Of a stretch of DNA of 64,000 bases, positions 1 to 9,644 are shown one piece after another (position 1 is the stretch's first letter; each line of letters opens with the position of its first letter). The position numbers and the translations under genes were made by a program. The DNA lies in contig JAMAHW010000040.1 in the NCBI GenBank assembly GCA_023627715.1, forward strand, positions 248,001 through 312,000. Direction: 5' to 3'. This DNA is from Periconia sp. R9002 (Eukaryota; Ascomycota; Dothideomycetes; Pleosporales; Periconiaceae). The notes under the pieces are model-generated. The model was not told the origin of the DNA and did no database searches. It saw only the letters and a program-made list of their open reading frames with translations.

Positions 1-117
1 TTCGAGCGGTTCGACAATCTTTGGAATGCCGAATTGTGGTGGCGTAGGCGTGCCTAAGCGAGGCGTATGTGAAGGTGAGGCCCGTGGCGTATCGCACTCG
101 TTGTTCTCTGAAGTCAT
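1..117 (-). CDS. Unidentified protein, N-terminal fragment cut by the left edge
   Basis: Reading the minus strand from the ATG at 117-115 gives 39 codons without a stop to the window edge. The product is Ser/Thr/Pro-rich, with two TPR-type stretches (ASPSHTPRLGTPTPP), as in the disordered N-terminus of many fungal regulators. It is unrelated to the overlapping plus-strand frame. The family cannot be named from 39 residues. The gene is divergent from the bHLH gene at 761, with about 640 bp between the two starts. The start is the first ATG with coding-like sequence after it. The call rests on composition and an open frame only. Confidence 0.45.
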   Translation of the reverse strand, partial: MTSENNECDTPRASPSHTPRLGTPTPPQFGIPKIVEPLE

Positions 118-760
118 TGGACGAACCTCGTTCTCGTTTCCGTGCAAGATGGACATGCTGAGTTTGGTGGAAAGTGTATGGAAAGATGAACCCAAACTCG
201 AGATAATGTTTTGTAGCCATTTTCCGACTCGCTTTCACCCCACCCTCCAAATCGAACGTTGGTGGTGAGATTTCTTTGCTTTTCCGTTACATGAGATTGT
301 GCTTCCACAGTCACGATTTTGCTGGGTGCCCCCCGGTAAATGCGGGGAAATACAGAGGAAAGTCACGCCGAGAGGTCACATATCGAGTAATGATTATACC
401 AGACGTTATTTATAATTGAGTTTAAGCGGACAGAGGGGCACAGACCCTCTGATTTGCAGAACTACTTATCCTACTGAATATTTAACCGCGCGGCGTGCCG
501 TCCCTCTGTACATACATTCGTCCACCTTATACGAGACCCCACGCCGGCGTCTATGGCGATCCGTAGGAAGAGGTTACATCAGCTGTTAATCGTTCGACAT
601 GTGCGTGATAATAGACAAAACTAACACAATACTCTCATTATCTCACCAATTTTACGAAAGAAATCTTCTTATAACGTCTCCATCAAATGCTTGTTAATCT
701 ACTAAGAACCAGCTTAACTCAAAGTCCCGCACATCCTGACCCAGGTCTGCAACCTTCGCA
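118..760. other. Divergent intergenic region
   Basis: This is probably the shared promoter of the gene running off the left edge and the bHLH gene. It becomes AT-rich towards 600-700. I see no convincing coding frame, repeat or RNA gene in it. Confidence 0.5.
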
Positions 761-1495
761 ATGGACTTCTTGAATTTGACATCGTATCAATCCACGAACG
801 AAAATCTTCCCCTAGACACATACGACAATTCTTACCTCGCTAATTCATACTTCCTAGACCATACCTTCCACGAGGGGGACAGTATATTCTTTGACAACGC
901 CATCTCTCCAACCGTCCCGAACTTGTTGTGTTTGAACCAGTCCCCGACCCACTCCGACTCAACAAACAGCGCGGCCACTTCTCCAGGAATTATCATGACA
1001 GACGCCAATACCTGGCGGAACCTACAGCCCGAGCCCGTCGGGGGAATGGACAATCTCAGCATAGCTTCCACAACACGCGAAGCTGTCCGCACGTCCACAT
1101 CGCCACGCCCATCGTCACAGTTTTTAAGAGGACCTTTGCCCTTGAATTCTCCAAGCGACAGACAACCCAAGCTTAAGTCCAAGTCACTTTCAAAGAAACG
1201 TGACCGATCCCAGGTCGAAACCACCCAGTCCTCGGGGAGTGCCTCGGAAAAAGCCCCCTGCCCCCGGCGAGTGCCTCACAATCAAGTTGAGCGCAAATAC
1301 CGAGAGGGTTTGAACACGGAATTCGAGCGATTACGCAGGGCTGTGCCTACTCTTTTACAAGGCGACAGTGGAGCTGCTGCAGGCGCAGCGAAACCGAGTA
1401 AGGCTATGGTGCTGTCGGCAGCAGTCGACTACATCAAGAAAGTTGAGCAGGAGCGTGACGAAGCCATGCACCAAATTGAGAGGTTGAGAGGTTGA
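761..1495 (+). CDS. bHLH transcription factor
   Basis: A single-exon protein of 244 residues. The first ~165 residues are Ser/Thr/Pro-rich and low in structure. A basic helix-loop-helix domain follows at about residues 171-235: the basic region PHNQVERKYREGLN has the H-x3-E-R/K-x-Y-R signature that includes the tyrosine typical of SREBP-type fungal bHLH proteins. Helix 1 is FERLRRAVP, the loop is rich in Gly/Ala, and helix 2 is KAMVLSAAVDYIKKVEQER. The chain ends about 12 residues after helix 2, so there is no membrane anchor as in true SREBPs. It is expected to act as a nuclear dimer on E-box-like sites. Targets cannot be inferred. The start is the first ATG of the frame. Confidence 0.85.
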   Translation: MDFLNLTSYQSTNENLPLDTYDNSYLANSYFLDHTFHEGDSIFFDNAISPTVPNLLCLNQSPTHSDSTNSAATSPGIIMTDANTWRNLQPEPVGGMDNLSIASTTREAVRTSTSPRPSSQFLRGPLPLNSPSDRQPKLKSKSLSKKRDRSQVETTQSSGSASEKAPCPRRVPHNQVERKYREGLNTEFERLRRAVPTLLQGDSGAAAGAAKPSKAMVLSAAVDYIKKVEQERDEAMHQIERLRG

Positions 1496-2313
1496 AAGGC
1501 AAGATTTGGGTAGCAGGCACCGGAATTTTTGGAGGCCTCTTCAAAAGTACGCGCAGAAGTTTTGCGTTGCAATGTGAGTTTGACGGCATTACTGACGACC
1601 ATCGATGATTCTTCCTTGCTCGGCCTTGGCCCCTTGTTGATTGCCACCCATGAGAATTGATGTCAGCCGATCTTCATTCTGTTCGCGGTCCATGTCAAAC
1701 GAATTCAACATAAAAGTGGATGAGGGTATGTGGCGTTTTAGGCTTGGCATTTGCTCGTGTATGCGTATGGTATTGCCTTGGCCCTGTGCTGGTGTCGCTC
1801 ATATGACCTATCTAGATCGTCTTGTGCTTGTTTTCATTGTTTTTTTTACTGCTTCGAGCAACTCGGGGTTATAATAGTACTCTTTCTTTGTAGTCAGTTT
1901 CCACCACCTTGTCCTGGGCGTGAACTGAACCTTTGTCCTTAGGACATCATTGATGTTGGAAGTCCTGACTTAGGTTTCTCTAAAAAATGAGGGGTATAGA
2001 TGAATGTTAAGTTAGTGGCTGTTTATGTACATATGCAGCCCCCGCCCCTGAAATTCTCCGACACGCACATGAACTCATGCAGGATCTAGAACCATTTGTA
2101 GGCCTAGGCCCATCCGTAAGCCTAGACTTATCCTTGGGCCTGATACAGCTCCCCCGCCACAGTCACTTTTCCATCTAAATTCGACAATAACGACCAAGCC
2201 GACCCTCTTGCTTAGCTAGCGTGATGGGCAAAGCTACCAGCTATAGCGTAGCTGTCAGCCGCTAGTACCCTATATTATCGAGGGCAGTAAAACGATAGCT
2301 CTCAAAATGGTGC
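1496..2313. other. Convergent intergenic region
   Basis: This lies between the ends of the bHLH gene and the minus-strand gene at 2314. It contains the perfect palindrome GGCCTAGGCC at 2101-2110 with further degenerate copies just downstream. No supported gene. Confidence 0.5.
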
Positions 2314-3067
2314 TTAAACGATAAGACCTTGATATTGCTCTATGATACACTCCGTCTCTGGCAGCATTGATTTCTCCACCACGGGCATGCACTCGGTAAA
2401 CTTGCTCACCTTCAGGGAGCGCTGCTTAGTTGCGTAGGTTCGATTCCGATATACAAGCTCCTTGTTCCTATCGCGACAAGTAAATTCCACATGGTATTCG
2501 TCACGATCCGACAAGGCTAACGCATCTTGATCGATTTGATCACAGTTGCCACGATCATTCCTTTCGCCGAGGCTTGTCCCTTCTGGAATGATGGTATTAG
2601 CCGCTGTATACACTATGATTCGGAAAGGAGCTAATCTTACCACCATATGTCTCAAGCAATTGTGATCTCCGCTGAACTGCTAGCGGTAAAATATCATCGA
2701 TGACCTCTGCAGTCTCCCATTCATCAGATTCATCAGACTCGGAATCGTCGGAGTCATTCGAGTCGGTTGAATTAGAGCCGTCGGAATCGTCTTCGGGATG
2801 GCCCAATCCAGAATTATACGGTTCTTCACAAGAATCCGCATTCGCATTTTTTTCGTAACACCTGAAGACTGGCGAAGTCTGTTCCGGTGTCTCCTCAACC
2901 TCATTTTTAGGTTCCATTCCTCTGTAGTCGATTGCGTTCCGTTCGAAAGTGTTGCAGAGCATGGCTAGTCGGCGTAAGTTCTTTTCTGCACGACATGCTT
3001 CGATTTGGATCTTATAGCCAGTCAAAGCGAGGAGGCGCTGAACCTCTTTCTTGTTGAGCGACATCAT
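2314..3067 (-). CDS. Acidic hypothetical protein, two exons
   Basis: Exon 1 is 2641-3067. A GTAAGA donor starts at 2640 and a TACAG acceptor ends at 2604, leaving a 37-bp intron. Exon 2 is 2314-2603, and the phase is kept across the junction. The N-terminal part starts MMSLNKKEVQRLLALTG and has a short helical look. Residues ~95-125 form a Ser/Asp/Glu-rich tract built of repeated DS and ES dipeptides. The C-terminal part is mixed charged, with no motif I recognise. The intron is very short for a fungus and has no clear branch site, so exon 2 may be joined differently. A TATATAAA box lies about 155 bp upstream. Function unknown. Confidence 0.55.
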
Positions 3068-4291
3068 CGTTCAGGGGTACATAGTCTTCGTGGTGAAGAG
3101 CACAAATGGGATGCTTCTTCAATGATGTAATATTAAGAGTGAGGTACCATTACGAGCACTTTCTTTAGTACAATCCGGCACACTGTCGCTCTATATTTGC
3201 GCACGACCCATGTTGCAATGTTTATATATAAGACATAAACAGTTCACCTGCGCTGATGTGGTGGTTTCCTACCAAATATCAGGCCACCGGATAGGTTACT
3301 CGCAGACAAGTTCAAGATAAGCTCATGAACGTCCAAAGTTTAGAATCTTATGGGTGGAGAGGTGCGCCATTGTGGCGAATACGAGAGCTCACCTGAGGTG
3401 GGTCTTGCCACAATAGACGTACAGACGGAAAATCTTACGAAACGGGCAGAGAGGTGGTTCTACCTGCACAAGGAGAGGGAAAAGCGCGGGGAGTACCCCT
3501 GTGGTTGCATATTTTCTAGCTCAGTATCGAAATCTCTCAAAATATGAAGGTCTTGTGGCAGATATGAATCAATAGAGGGCTGTCTGCCACTCTCAATATT
3601 TCACGTAAGATCAATAGAACCAGGTACCTAATCTGCATTAGTCTTAACCTTAAACTTTCTGCGAATGATTTTCGTTTGCAATTTGTTCCACCCCCTAGAA
3701 CGCTATTGCATTTACAAATAGTCCAGAAATATATTTGCCCGTTCGTTACTTTTCAGAGTCTCAAGTGTAGTCCAACTTTAGTCTAATACAAGAATTCCCA
3801 TTCTCTCTCAATCTTTTTTAATCGCCCAAACGTTTGGTCATCGGTATCGCAAAGTCCACTAACGTTCGTTCAAGTACTTTGTGTTTTTAGGAGCGCCATC
3901 TCCTTTTTCTGGGTAATGGAGTATGGCTTACAGAAACTTGCAACAAATGTTTCCACTTTTTCCGGTGCACGCCGAGGAAGCTGTACAGCTCTTTTAGTAT
4001 TTAGTGCGGGGTAAGCTAGTTTGCTCTCCGTCTTCGGGAGGGATTAATGTGGTAAGCCGAGCTTGATTGGAGAAAAGCTGAGCTGAGAGTCCACTCTGAC
4101 ATAGCAATAATTACCATCCAATCGGCACGTCCTCTCCATATACATGAGACTTGCTTTCATGACTTGTACATGCACGGTTCCTTCCATCACCAGACATGAA
4201 CACGTGTGATCCAGCTTTGAAGTATAGCACTGATACTGAGAACAGAAACCTTTCCACACCCGAGTAAAAATCCTCCCCGCTATCACTACTC
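3068..4291. other. Intergenic region
   Basis: Upstream flank of the acidic protein gene and 3' flank of the YbjQ-like gene. Short open frames at 3350-3547 and 4044-4295 have no coding character. Apart from the TATA box listed separately, nothing is supported. Confidence 0.45.
3221..3228 (-). promoter_or_regulatory. TATA box for the gene ending at 3067
   Basis: TATATAAA on the minus strand, about 155 bp upstream of the ATG at 3067. Match seen; function inferred. Confidence 0.4.
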
Positions 4292-4687
4292 TCAATTTTC
4301 TTCAATCTTTTCAACCACACAAGCCGTGCCGTAAGCGCAAACCTGGGCATAGTTCATAATCTCCGAAGTATCGAACCTCATCGCGATTATCGCGTTTCCA
4401 CCCCGCGTTACACATTCGCCGACCATCCTCTCCACCGCATGATCCCTCGCCGTGTAAAGCATGTTCGTCAGGTATTTCAGCTCTCCGCCGACGGCGGACT
4501 TCAGCGCAGAAGCGATATTTGCCCCCCAGTTCCGCGATCGTACGCTGAGACCATACACGGTTCCCAGCACACGCACGACGCGGTACCTAGGGATATCGTT
4601 CATCGTTGAGGTTATTACGCCTTGAGTGTCGGTGAAACAATGGGGTTCACCCAGCGAGTTTTCCGGTTGGGATGCCGAAGATGTCAT
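4292..4687 (-). CDS. YbjQ/UPF0145 family protein
   Basis: A protein of 131 residues in one exon. After ~30 variable residues comes the full YbjQ-type domain: VVRVLGTVYGLSVRSRNWG, an amphipathic helix (ASALKSAVGGELKYLTNML), a helix with VERMVGECVTRGGNAIIAMRFD, and a final strand ending AQVCAYGTACVV. This matches the usual ~105-residue heavy-metal-binding-domain-like family known from bacteria and many fungi, which assembles as pentamers. Its biochemical role is not established. Two Cys residues in the last strand could be metal ligands, but that is inference. It stands alone, with no obvious partner nearby. Confidence 0.8.
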   Translation of the reverse strand: MTSSASQPENSLGEPHCFTDTQGVITSTMNDIPRYRVVRVLGTVYGLSVRSRNWGANIASALKSAVGGELKYLTNMLYTARDHAVERMVGECVTRGGNAIIAMRFDTSEIMNYAQVCAYGTACVVEKIEEN

Positions 4688-5624
4688 TTTGTCGGTCTAG
4701 ACAAAGAGAATGATGCAAAGTAAGATTCTCGAATGCCGAATTTGAATGTAATGAGGTGTCAGGCAAAGCTGTGCGTTGAAATTAGTAATTTTTTCATGCC
4801 ATTGGACAAAATTTCAAGCTAAGACTTACAGTCGGTAGTAAATGCCTCTCATACTTTGCAAAGGGTTTTCTCGTGGTCTTATTATAGGACAGTTTGGTGC
4901 GCTGACTTCCATAAGACAGAAGACTCGTAAATGCAGCTTAAGCTGAGCACTTAGATGAACAACACTTCATGTGAGGACCACGCGGTGTAGCCTATCATGT
5001 TGCGCTGTATCACGCCACGGAATATCCAAGACCTATTATCCGTTGCCCCTCTTGCGCCGTGGGAGCTGATGGTTCATTTTTGGTATATGTACGTTGAAAC
5101 TGTCAGTGTAACTTGGGTTGCGGCAACAGGTATGAGCGTTTAGCTGTCCAGGTCGGCGAGACATCTGCAGATATTAGTAGTATGGACCGTCAGAGAGGCA
5201 CCGGCTGATTCCAGCTGAGCGGCTATCCAGAATAACGACCAATTAACAACTTACTTCCAGAGGTGGCGAGTGTTATATAACGTGATCTGCTCATGTGAAC
5301 ACCTCATATCTTTCCACGATGCAACTGCAACACATCTCGGATGCGACTCGGATGCGAGAAGTACGCGGGGCCGGTAGAGAATATGCTCGAGCGATTGTTA
5401 CATAGAAAATTTTCTGCAGGATTGGCAATATACTCCAGCAACGAGGATCCGATGTGACAGCGGAAAGAATACACCCACATCACGCCGACCAAGTGAGGAC
5501 GTGCGATGCAGGGTGACGAACGAAAATGATATATAAGAAGACACGCCATTCCTTCACAGAAGCACATCATTCATCTTTCAAATCATCACCAGCATCATTA
5601 CCATCAATTGTTGACAAAAACATC
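4688..5624. other. Divergent intergenic region
   Basis: Shared upstream region of the YbjQ-like gene and the LysM gene. It contains the LysM TATA box and a CATC/ATCA-rich leader just before 5625. No supported gene. Confidence 0.5.
5530..5537 (+). promoter_or_regulatory. TATA box of the LysM gene
   Basis: TATATAAG about 95 bp upstream of the ATG at 5625, at a distance usual for inducible secreted-protein genes in filamentous fungi. Inferred from sequence and position. Confidence 0.5.
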
Positions 5625-6332
5625 ATGCTTCTTCTCTACACTGCTCTTCTCGGGCTCGTCGTAAGCAACCACCACCCAACGATCCAAATCGAATACGTAC
5701 TGACACAAACCTTATAGTCGGGCTCAGTCATCAAGCGGGACTGGTCCTGTCCCGCTCTTATTTCCGATTGCACCAAATCGTACCTCGTAGTCTCCGGCAC
5801 ATGCGACACCGTAGCAGCAGCAAACGGCATCTCCACGCCGCAATTCTTCAAACTGAACCCATCACTCAACAACCCGAGCTGCAACAACCTCTACTCCGGC
5901 TGCGCGTACTGCGTCCAGTCCGGTCCCACTCCCCCCGTCTGCCCGACCGACGCCGATCCAAAGTGCGACAAGTGGGACACCGTTAACACGGGCGACATCT
6001 GCTATGCCATCGTGGAACGCAACGCACCGCTTACGCTGAACCAACTGTTCGCGTGGAACCCGTCGATTCATAACCCTGCGTGCGATAATTTGGTGCCGAG
6101 CTGCAAATATTGCGTTCATGTTCCTCCGACGGATGTTAAACCTCCCGAGCCACATCAACCTAATATCCGCACGAATTGCAAGGAGTATTATCAGGCTGTG
6201 TCCGGGGATTACTGTTACAAGATTTCAGTCGACAAGGGAGTCAATCTGAACGACTTCATGAGCTGGAATCCGGATGTTGGTCCTACTTGTCTGAATATGC
6301 TTGCTGGGTATTGGTATTGTTTGAGGATCTGA
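5625..6332 (+). CDS. Secreted protein with three LysM domains (effector candidate)
   Basis: Exon 1 is 5625-5660, a 57-bp GTAAGC...TATAG intron covers 5661-5717, and exon 2 is 5718-6332, giving 216 residues. The start MLLLYTALLGLVSG is a signal peptide and is followed by a Lys-Arg Kex2-like site. Three cysteine-containing LysM modules follow at about residues 25-82, 94-145 and 162-216. Each has the ...GDxCyxI... strand, the LN/FM-xWNP helix turn and paired Cys residues. LysM proteins bind chitin oligomers. Secreted ones made of LysM domains alone, such as the Ecp6 type, hide fungal chitin from plant receptors or shield hyphae from chitinases. No catalytic domain is attached, which fits such a role. 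The first domain is the most diverged. Confidence 0.85.
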
Positions 6333-6926
6333 GGGGGGAGTGGATGTAAGTGTGTGATAAAAATCAAGTGTTTTCAATGCGAAGCGGGGAGTAAAACAGA
6401 AGAAGAAAATATCACTGTCTTTATCGTTCTATAACAATCAAATCAGCACATTCTTTTCATGTAAATATTCTGTATAAGTGACAACACGTAATTGCCAAAT
6501 CTTCAAGAGTTGTTTCATAAATATTGACCGGGACAAAAATTACGCATACTCCCGACAAAATTCGTTTATAAAAAGTTTAACTAACAATTGCATAGTATTA
6601 TACTACTTGGGGGATCGACGCGGGCAGAAATTAAACACACACACAGCAACGCCCTCGACCAGGACGGATACACAAGCAAATTCCGCTTATACCCACTCAA
6701 CTGTTTCAAGTGAAAGGCGTGTCACGTGTCTCTCTGTATATATACCACATCTCTCATAGTAATGCTCCATCACTCAATCAATGAACTTCTCCTCCAACTC
6801 TCATGTTCTCATACCAGTGTCCTCCAACAAGCAGAGTCTGTAGGAGTCCTAGTCTCTCCTCACCGCACCCTTTCACGCGAGCCCTATTTGTTCATGTTTG
6901 TGAAGTCTTGACAGCATTGCTACCCA
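6333..6926. other. Convergent intergenic region
   Basis: 3' flanks of the LysM and BTB genes, AT-rich to about 6600. Open frames here are short and without coding features. Confidence 0.5.
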
Positions 6927-7565
6927 TCAAGAAACCCCCTTGTTCTCGCAGACAGTTTCATCAAATTCTATTCTTTTGATCACTAACGTGAGTTTCTTCG
7001 GTGGATCATCGTATTGTGGTCCATGTGCCTCTATGAGTTCCTTGCAAGAGCGGCAGCCCCGTACCGGTTCTGTATGTCTGGGATGAACCTCGCACGGACT
7101 TCGATAGCGCTTCTCCCCCGAGTATGAACCGAAAAAGCTCTGCACCTCTGTGTCGGTTTCGATGTATCTTCTCTGGCTCCGTTCATAGAGATCACGTTCT
7201 GAAAATATTTCTACCTCGACGATAGTTTTGACGGCATCAAGATAACGTTTTTTCCGCAACCAGTCGCGCAGGTCATGGAGAAGGAAGTAATCCGCTTCCG
7301 CCTCGAGTTTGTTGTAGAGTGCGTAGTCAAAGCCAGACTCCTTGGTCCAGAACAAGGGGAACTTCGACGGACGTCGCATAAAGTCCAAGACGCACTGGAA
7401 CACCTCCGGGTCTGCATCAATGAAGAAGGAGCTATCCTCCTGTCGATCGGCACAATCATCCCATCTGGCCAAGAGATTTTGGAAATACGGAGACGTTTGA
7501 AGCGAGGCCTTTTGGGTTCGGAATTTACGACCAGAGACATCGAGAATGATGAGGCCTGGAGGCAT
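6927..7565 (-). CDS. BTB/T1 (BTB_2, KCTD-like) domain protein
   Basis: A single exon of 212 residues. Residues ~5-100 carry a T1-type BTB fold: LIILDVSGRKFRTQKASLQ, then SPYFQNLLARWDD, the acidic patch SSFFIDADPEVFQCVLDFMR and the helix AEADYFLLHDLRDWLRKK. These are the landmarks of potassium-channel tetramerisation and KCTD-type domains. There is no transmembrane segment, so it is a soluble oligomerisation protein, probably a cullin-3 adaptor or scaffold by analogy. The C-terminal half has a CEVHPRHTEPVRGCRSC stretch with three Cys and two His that might bind metal, but I recognise no named domain there. The start is the first ATG, directly ahead of the first strand. Confidence 0.85.
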   Translation of the reverse strand: MPPGLIILDVSGRKFRTQKASLQTSPYFQNLLARWDDCADRQEDSSFFIDADPEVFQCVLDFMRRPSKFPLFWTKESGFDYALYNKLEAEADYFLLHDLRDWLRKKRYLDAVKTIVEVEIFSERDLYERSQRRYIETDTEVQSFFGSYSGEKRYRSPCEVHPRHTEPVRGCRSCKELIEAHGPQYDDPPKKLTLVIKRIEFDETVCENKGVS

Positions 7566-7834
7566 GTTCGACGTTTTGATATGAGATGAAGCGATGTTCC
7601 TCGAATCCTAATTATGTAGGCTGTGCGGGGTTGACTTCTGGGTAAGCGATTAGTTATAATAACGTCGGACCCCCGCCCCCGGACTCTCTCGTTCCCACCC
7701 CCAACAGCCAGCCCTTTGACCGTTAGAATCATGTTTTGCAGTTGATTTTTCTCTTGCCTGGCACACTAGCCTCCAATAAGCACTATCAAAAGGGAGGCTT
7801 CCTAAATCCCTATCCTTCCCCCAAAAACCCCATC

Positions 7835-9123
7835 ATGGCCCACACACCTCCCCTACCTACCCTCCTCCCCCTCCCCCCCGAACTCCGCCACAAAATCTAC
7901 ACCCACCTCCTCCCACACAACCTACACCTCTACCCCTCGCCCTCCCCAAAAACCACCACCACCACCTCCCCTACCCTCTTCCGGACCATCTCCTGCATAA
8001 TCGAACCCGAAGACGACGACCCGGATGAATTCTGCCACGTCGTGGGCACGAACCAGGCGTATCGGAAGTGGGCGCGGTACATGACGTATGCGACCTGGGG
8101 ACAGCATTGGCGGTGTGAGAGGCGGGCGCTTGGGTGGGGGGGAAGGGGGGGAGATGGGGAAGAAAGGGAGAGGGAGAGGGGGGTGGGGGTGTTGCTTGTT
8201 TGTAGGGAGTGGTAAGTATATATTACGCTATTCAAGACCGTCTGTGTGTCTAGATTGAGAGTTAATGTTGTTAATGTTTTGTGTGTGTGTGTATAGGTAT
8301 ACCGACATCTTAACCACCCTCCCACACATTGCTACATTCTACGTCAGTGGACCTGAGATGTTGGAACTTGTCTTACATCCACATCATATCCCCTCCTCCC
8401 ACTCCCTAACCACCCCCTTCCACACCCTCGCCCCCGGATTCCTTCCTAATATAGTAAAACTACACATCACACTCAAACTCACCCTCTCAACACTCATCCC
8501 ATCCTCTACAACTACACACAATAACGGCAACGACAGCAACAACGACAGCAAAAATAACAGTAATAACGATAACAACAACAACGACAGCAACAACAACAAG
8601 AGCAGCAATGACACCCCCACCCCTTCCTCCTCCCCACCCTCGCAAAACACCACCCCAAACACTACCACAACCACCCACCCATACACCCTCCTCCCCCAAA
8701 CCCTCCCTATCACCCTCCCGCACCTCACAAACCTCCAAATACACCTCTCCTACCTGGACTGGTCTTCCTGGTCCCCTAGCGCCGAGCGCTGCGTTCTTGC
8801 GCCTCTTGAACAACTTTCCCAGACGTCAGACGTCAAGATTGTGGTGGAACTTCCCAGAACCGAAGTCAAGGATGAGGAAGATGGGAGTGTAGGTGTAGGT
8901 GTAAGTGGGGGAGCGGGGAACGGGGTTGAGATAAGGTTTCGAGAGCGGAGGTATGTCTGTTTTCTATTTTTTTTTTCCGGAGTGGTTTTAAAGGGAAGAA
9001 GCGATGGTTTCGAAGGATTAGTTTTTAATAAGGATGTGAGCTAATACAATACCTAGTTTGACACCGTTATGGCCGGATATTTATCAGCACCAGCGGCTGC
9101 GGGGGCGCGGAAACGAAGGATAA
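7835..9123 (+). CDS. Hypothetical protein with ELRxKIY-type N-terminal motif and Asn/Ser-rich insert, three exons
   Basis: Exons are 7835-8211, 8297-8950 and 9057-9123; all junctions keep phase. Intron 2 has a good CTAATAC branch site just before its CCTAG acceptor. The ATG at 7835 is followed by LPLPPELRHKIYTHLL, the F-box-like/2EXR-type opening common to many small fungal proteins. The middle of exon 2 holds a long Asn/Ser/Thr tract from CAA/AAC-rich DNA (about 8510-8610) and a Pro/Thr-rich tract. LPHLTNLQIHLSYLDW behind it resembles the leucine-rich part of such proteins. Exon 3 gives a short basic tail beginning TLWPDIYQHQRL. Function unknown; an adaptor role is a guess. An upstream in-frame TTG at 7736 is not a plausible start in a fungus. 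Confidence 0.65.
8510..8610 (+). repeat. CAA/AAC-type imperfect microsatellite inside a coding exon
   Basis: Imperfect AAC/AGC/GAC triplets encode the Asn/Ser/Asp-rich tract of the surrounding protein. Because the unit is a triplet, length change would keep the frame. Confidence 0.7.
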
Positions 9124-9264
9124 TTTACGTTCATCCGCCTATCTTGTCGTTGCTTTGACGATTAATAGGTGTTCGCTCGCTGCACTGCATAAGGCAGGCA
9201 GAGGGGAAGGAAAAGAAAAAGAAAAAAGAAGGAAAAGAAAAAGTATAATTAGCGATTTCACAGA

Positions 9265-9284
9265 CTCTCTCTCTCTCTCTCTCT
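9265..9284. repeat. (CT)10 dinucleotide repeat
   Basis: Uninterrupted CT dinucleotides, followed directly by GTGTGG. Confidence 0.9.
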
Positions 9285-9334
9285 GTGTGGGTGTGGTAAA
9301 TAAAGCATACAATTGATATCTTGCACAAATTCCC

Positions 9335-9350
9335 GGGGGGGGGGGGGGGG
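9335..9350 (+). repeat. G16 homopolymer
   Basis: Sixteen consecutive G after CCC. The run is long enough to form quadruplex structures and to be a sequencing-error hotspot. Confidence 0.85.
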
Positions 9351-9614
9351 TAACAATATTGGTTACATATAAATACACAAATCAAGAAAAGAAAAATGGA
9401 GAACAAGTCCCACGTATCGCATCGTATCTACACGATACAAATAGATTATAAAAAAGATGCTGTTAAGTTCAAATCAAAGGTATCAATGTATACCAAATTC
9501 ATTCCCGAGAACCGGTACATAATAAGCAAAGAAAAGAAATAAAAAAGGAAAATTTCGTCTGTGTGCGTAGGTGGTTCATTCATTACTCTCTTCTCTCTCT
9601 CTCTTTCTCACTGT

Positions 9615-9630
9615 AAAAAAAAAAAAAAAA
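9615..9630 (+). repeat. A16 homopolymer
   Basis: Sixteen consecutive A in the 3' flank of the large minus-strand gene (poly-T in its own orientation). Confidence 0.85.
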
Positions 9631-9644
9631 CTCGCGAACCGAAA

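Larger units (their letters stand above)
9124..9644. other. Convergent 3' region rich in simple repeats
   Basis: Lies between the gene ending at 9123 and the large minus-strand gene. It holds a purine tract at about 9201-9242, (CT)10 at 9265-9284, a run of 16 G at 9335-9350 and a run of 16 A at 9615-9630. No gene. Confidence 0.7.

Noticed and set aside
2430..2460. tRNA-like GGTTCGATTCC word
   Set aside because: Lies inside a coding exon and no acceptor stem or D-arm can be built around it.
7736..7834. In-frame TTG start upstream of the ELRHKIY gene
   Set aside because: Non-ATG starts are not expected; the ATG at 7835 directly precedes the conserved motif.
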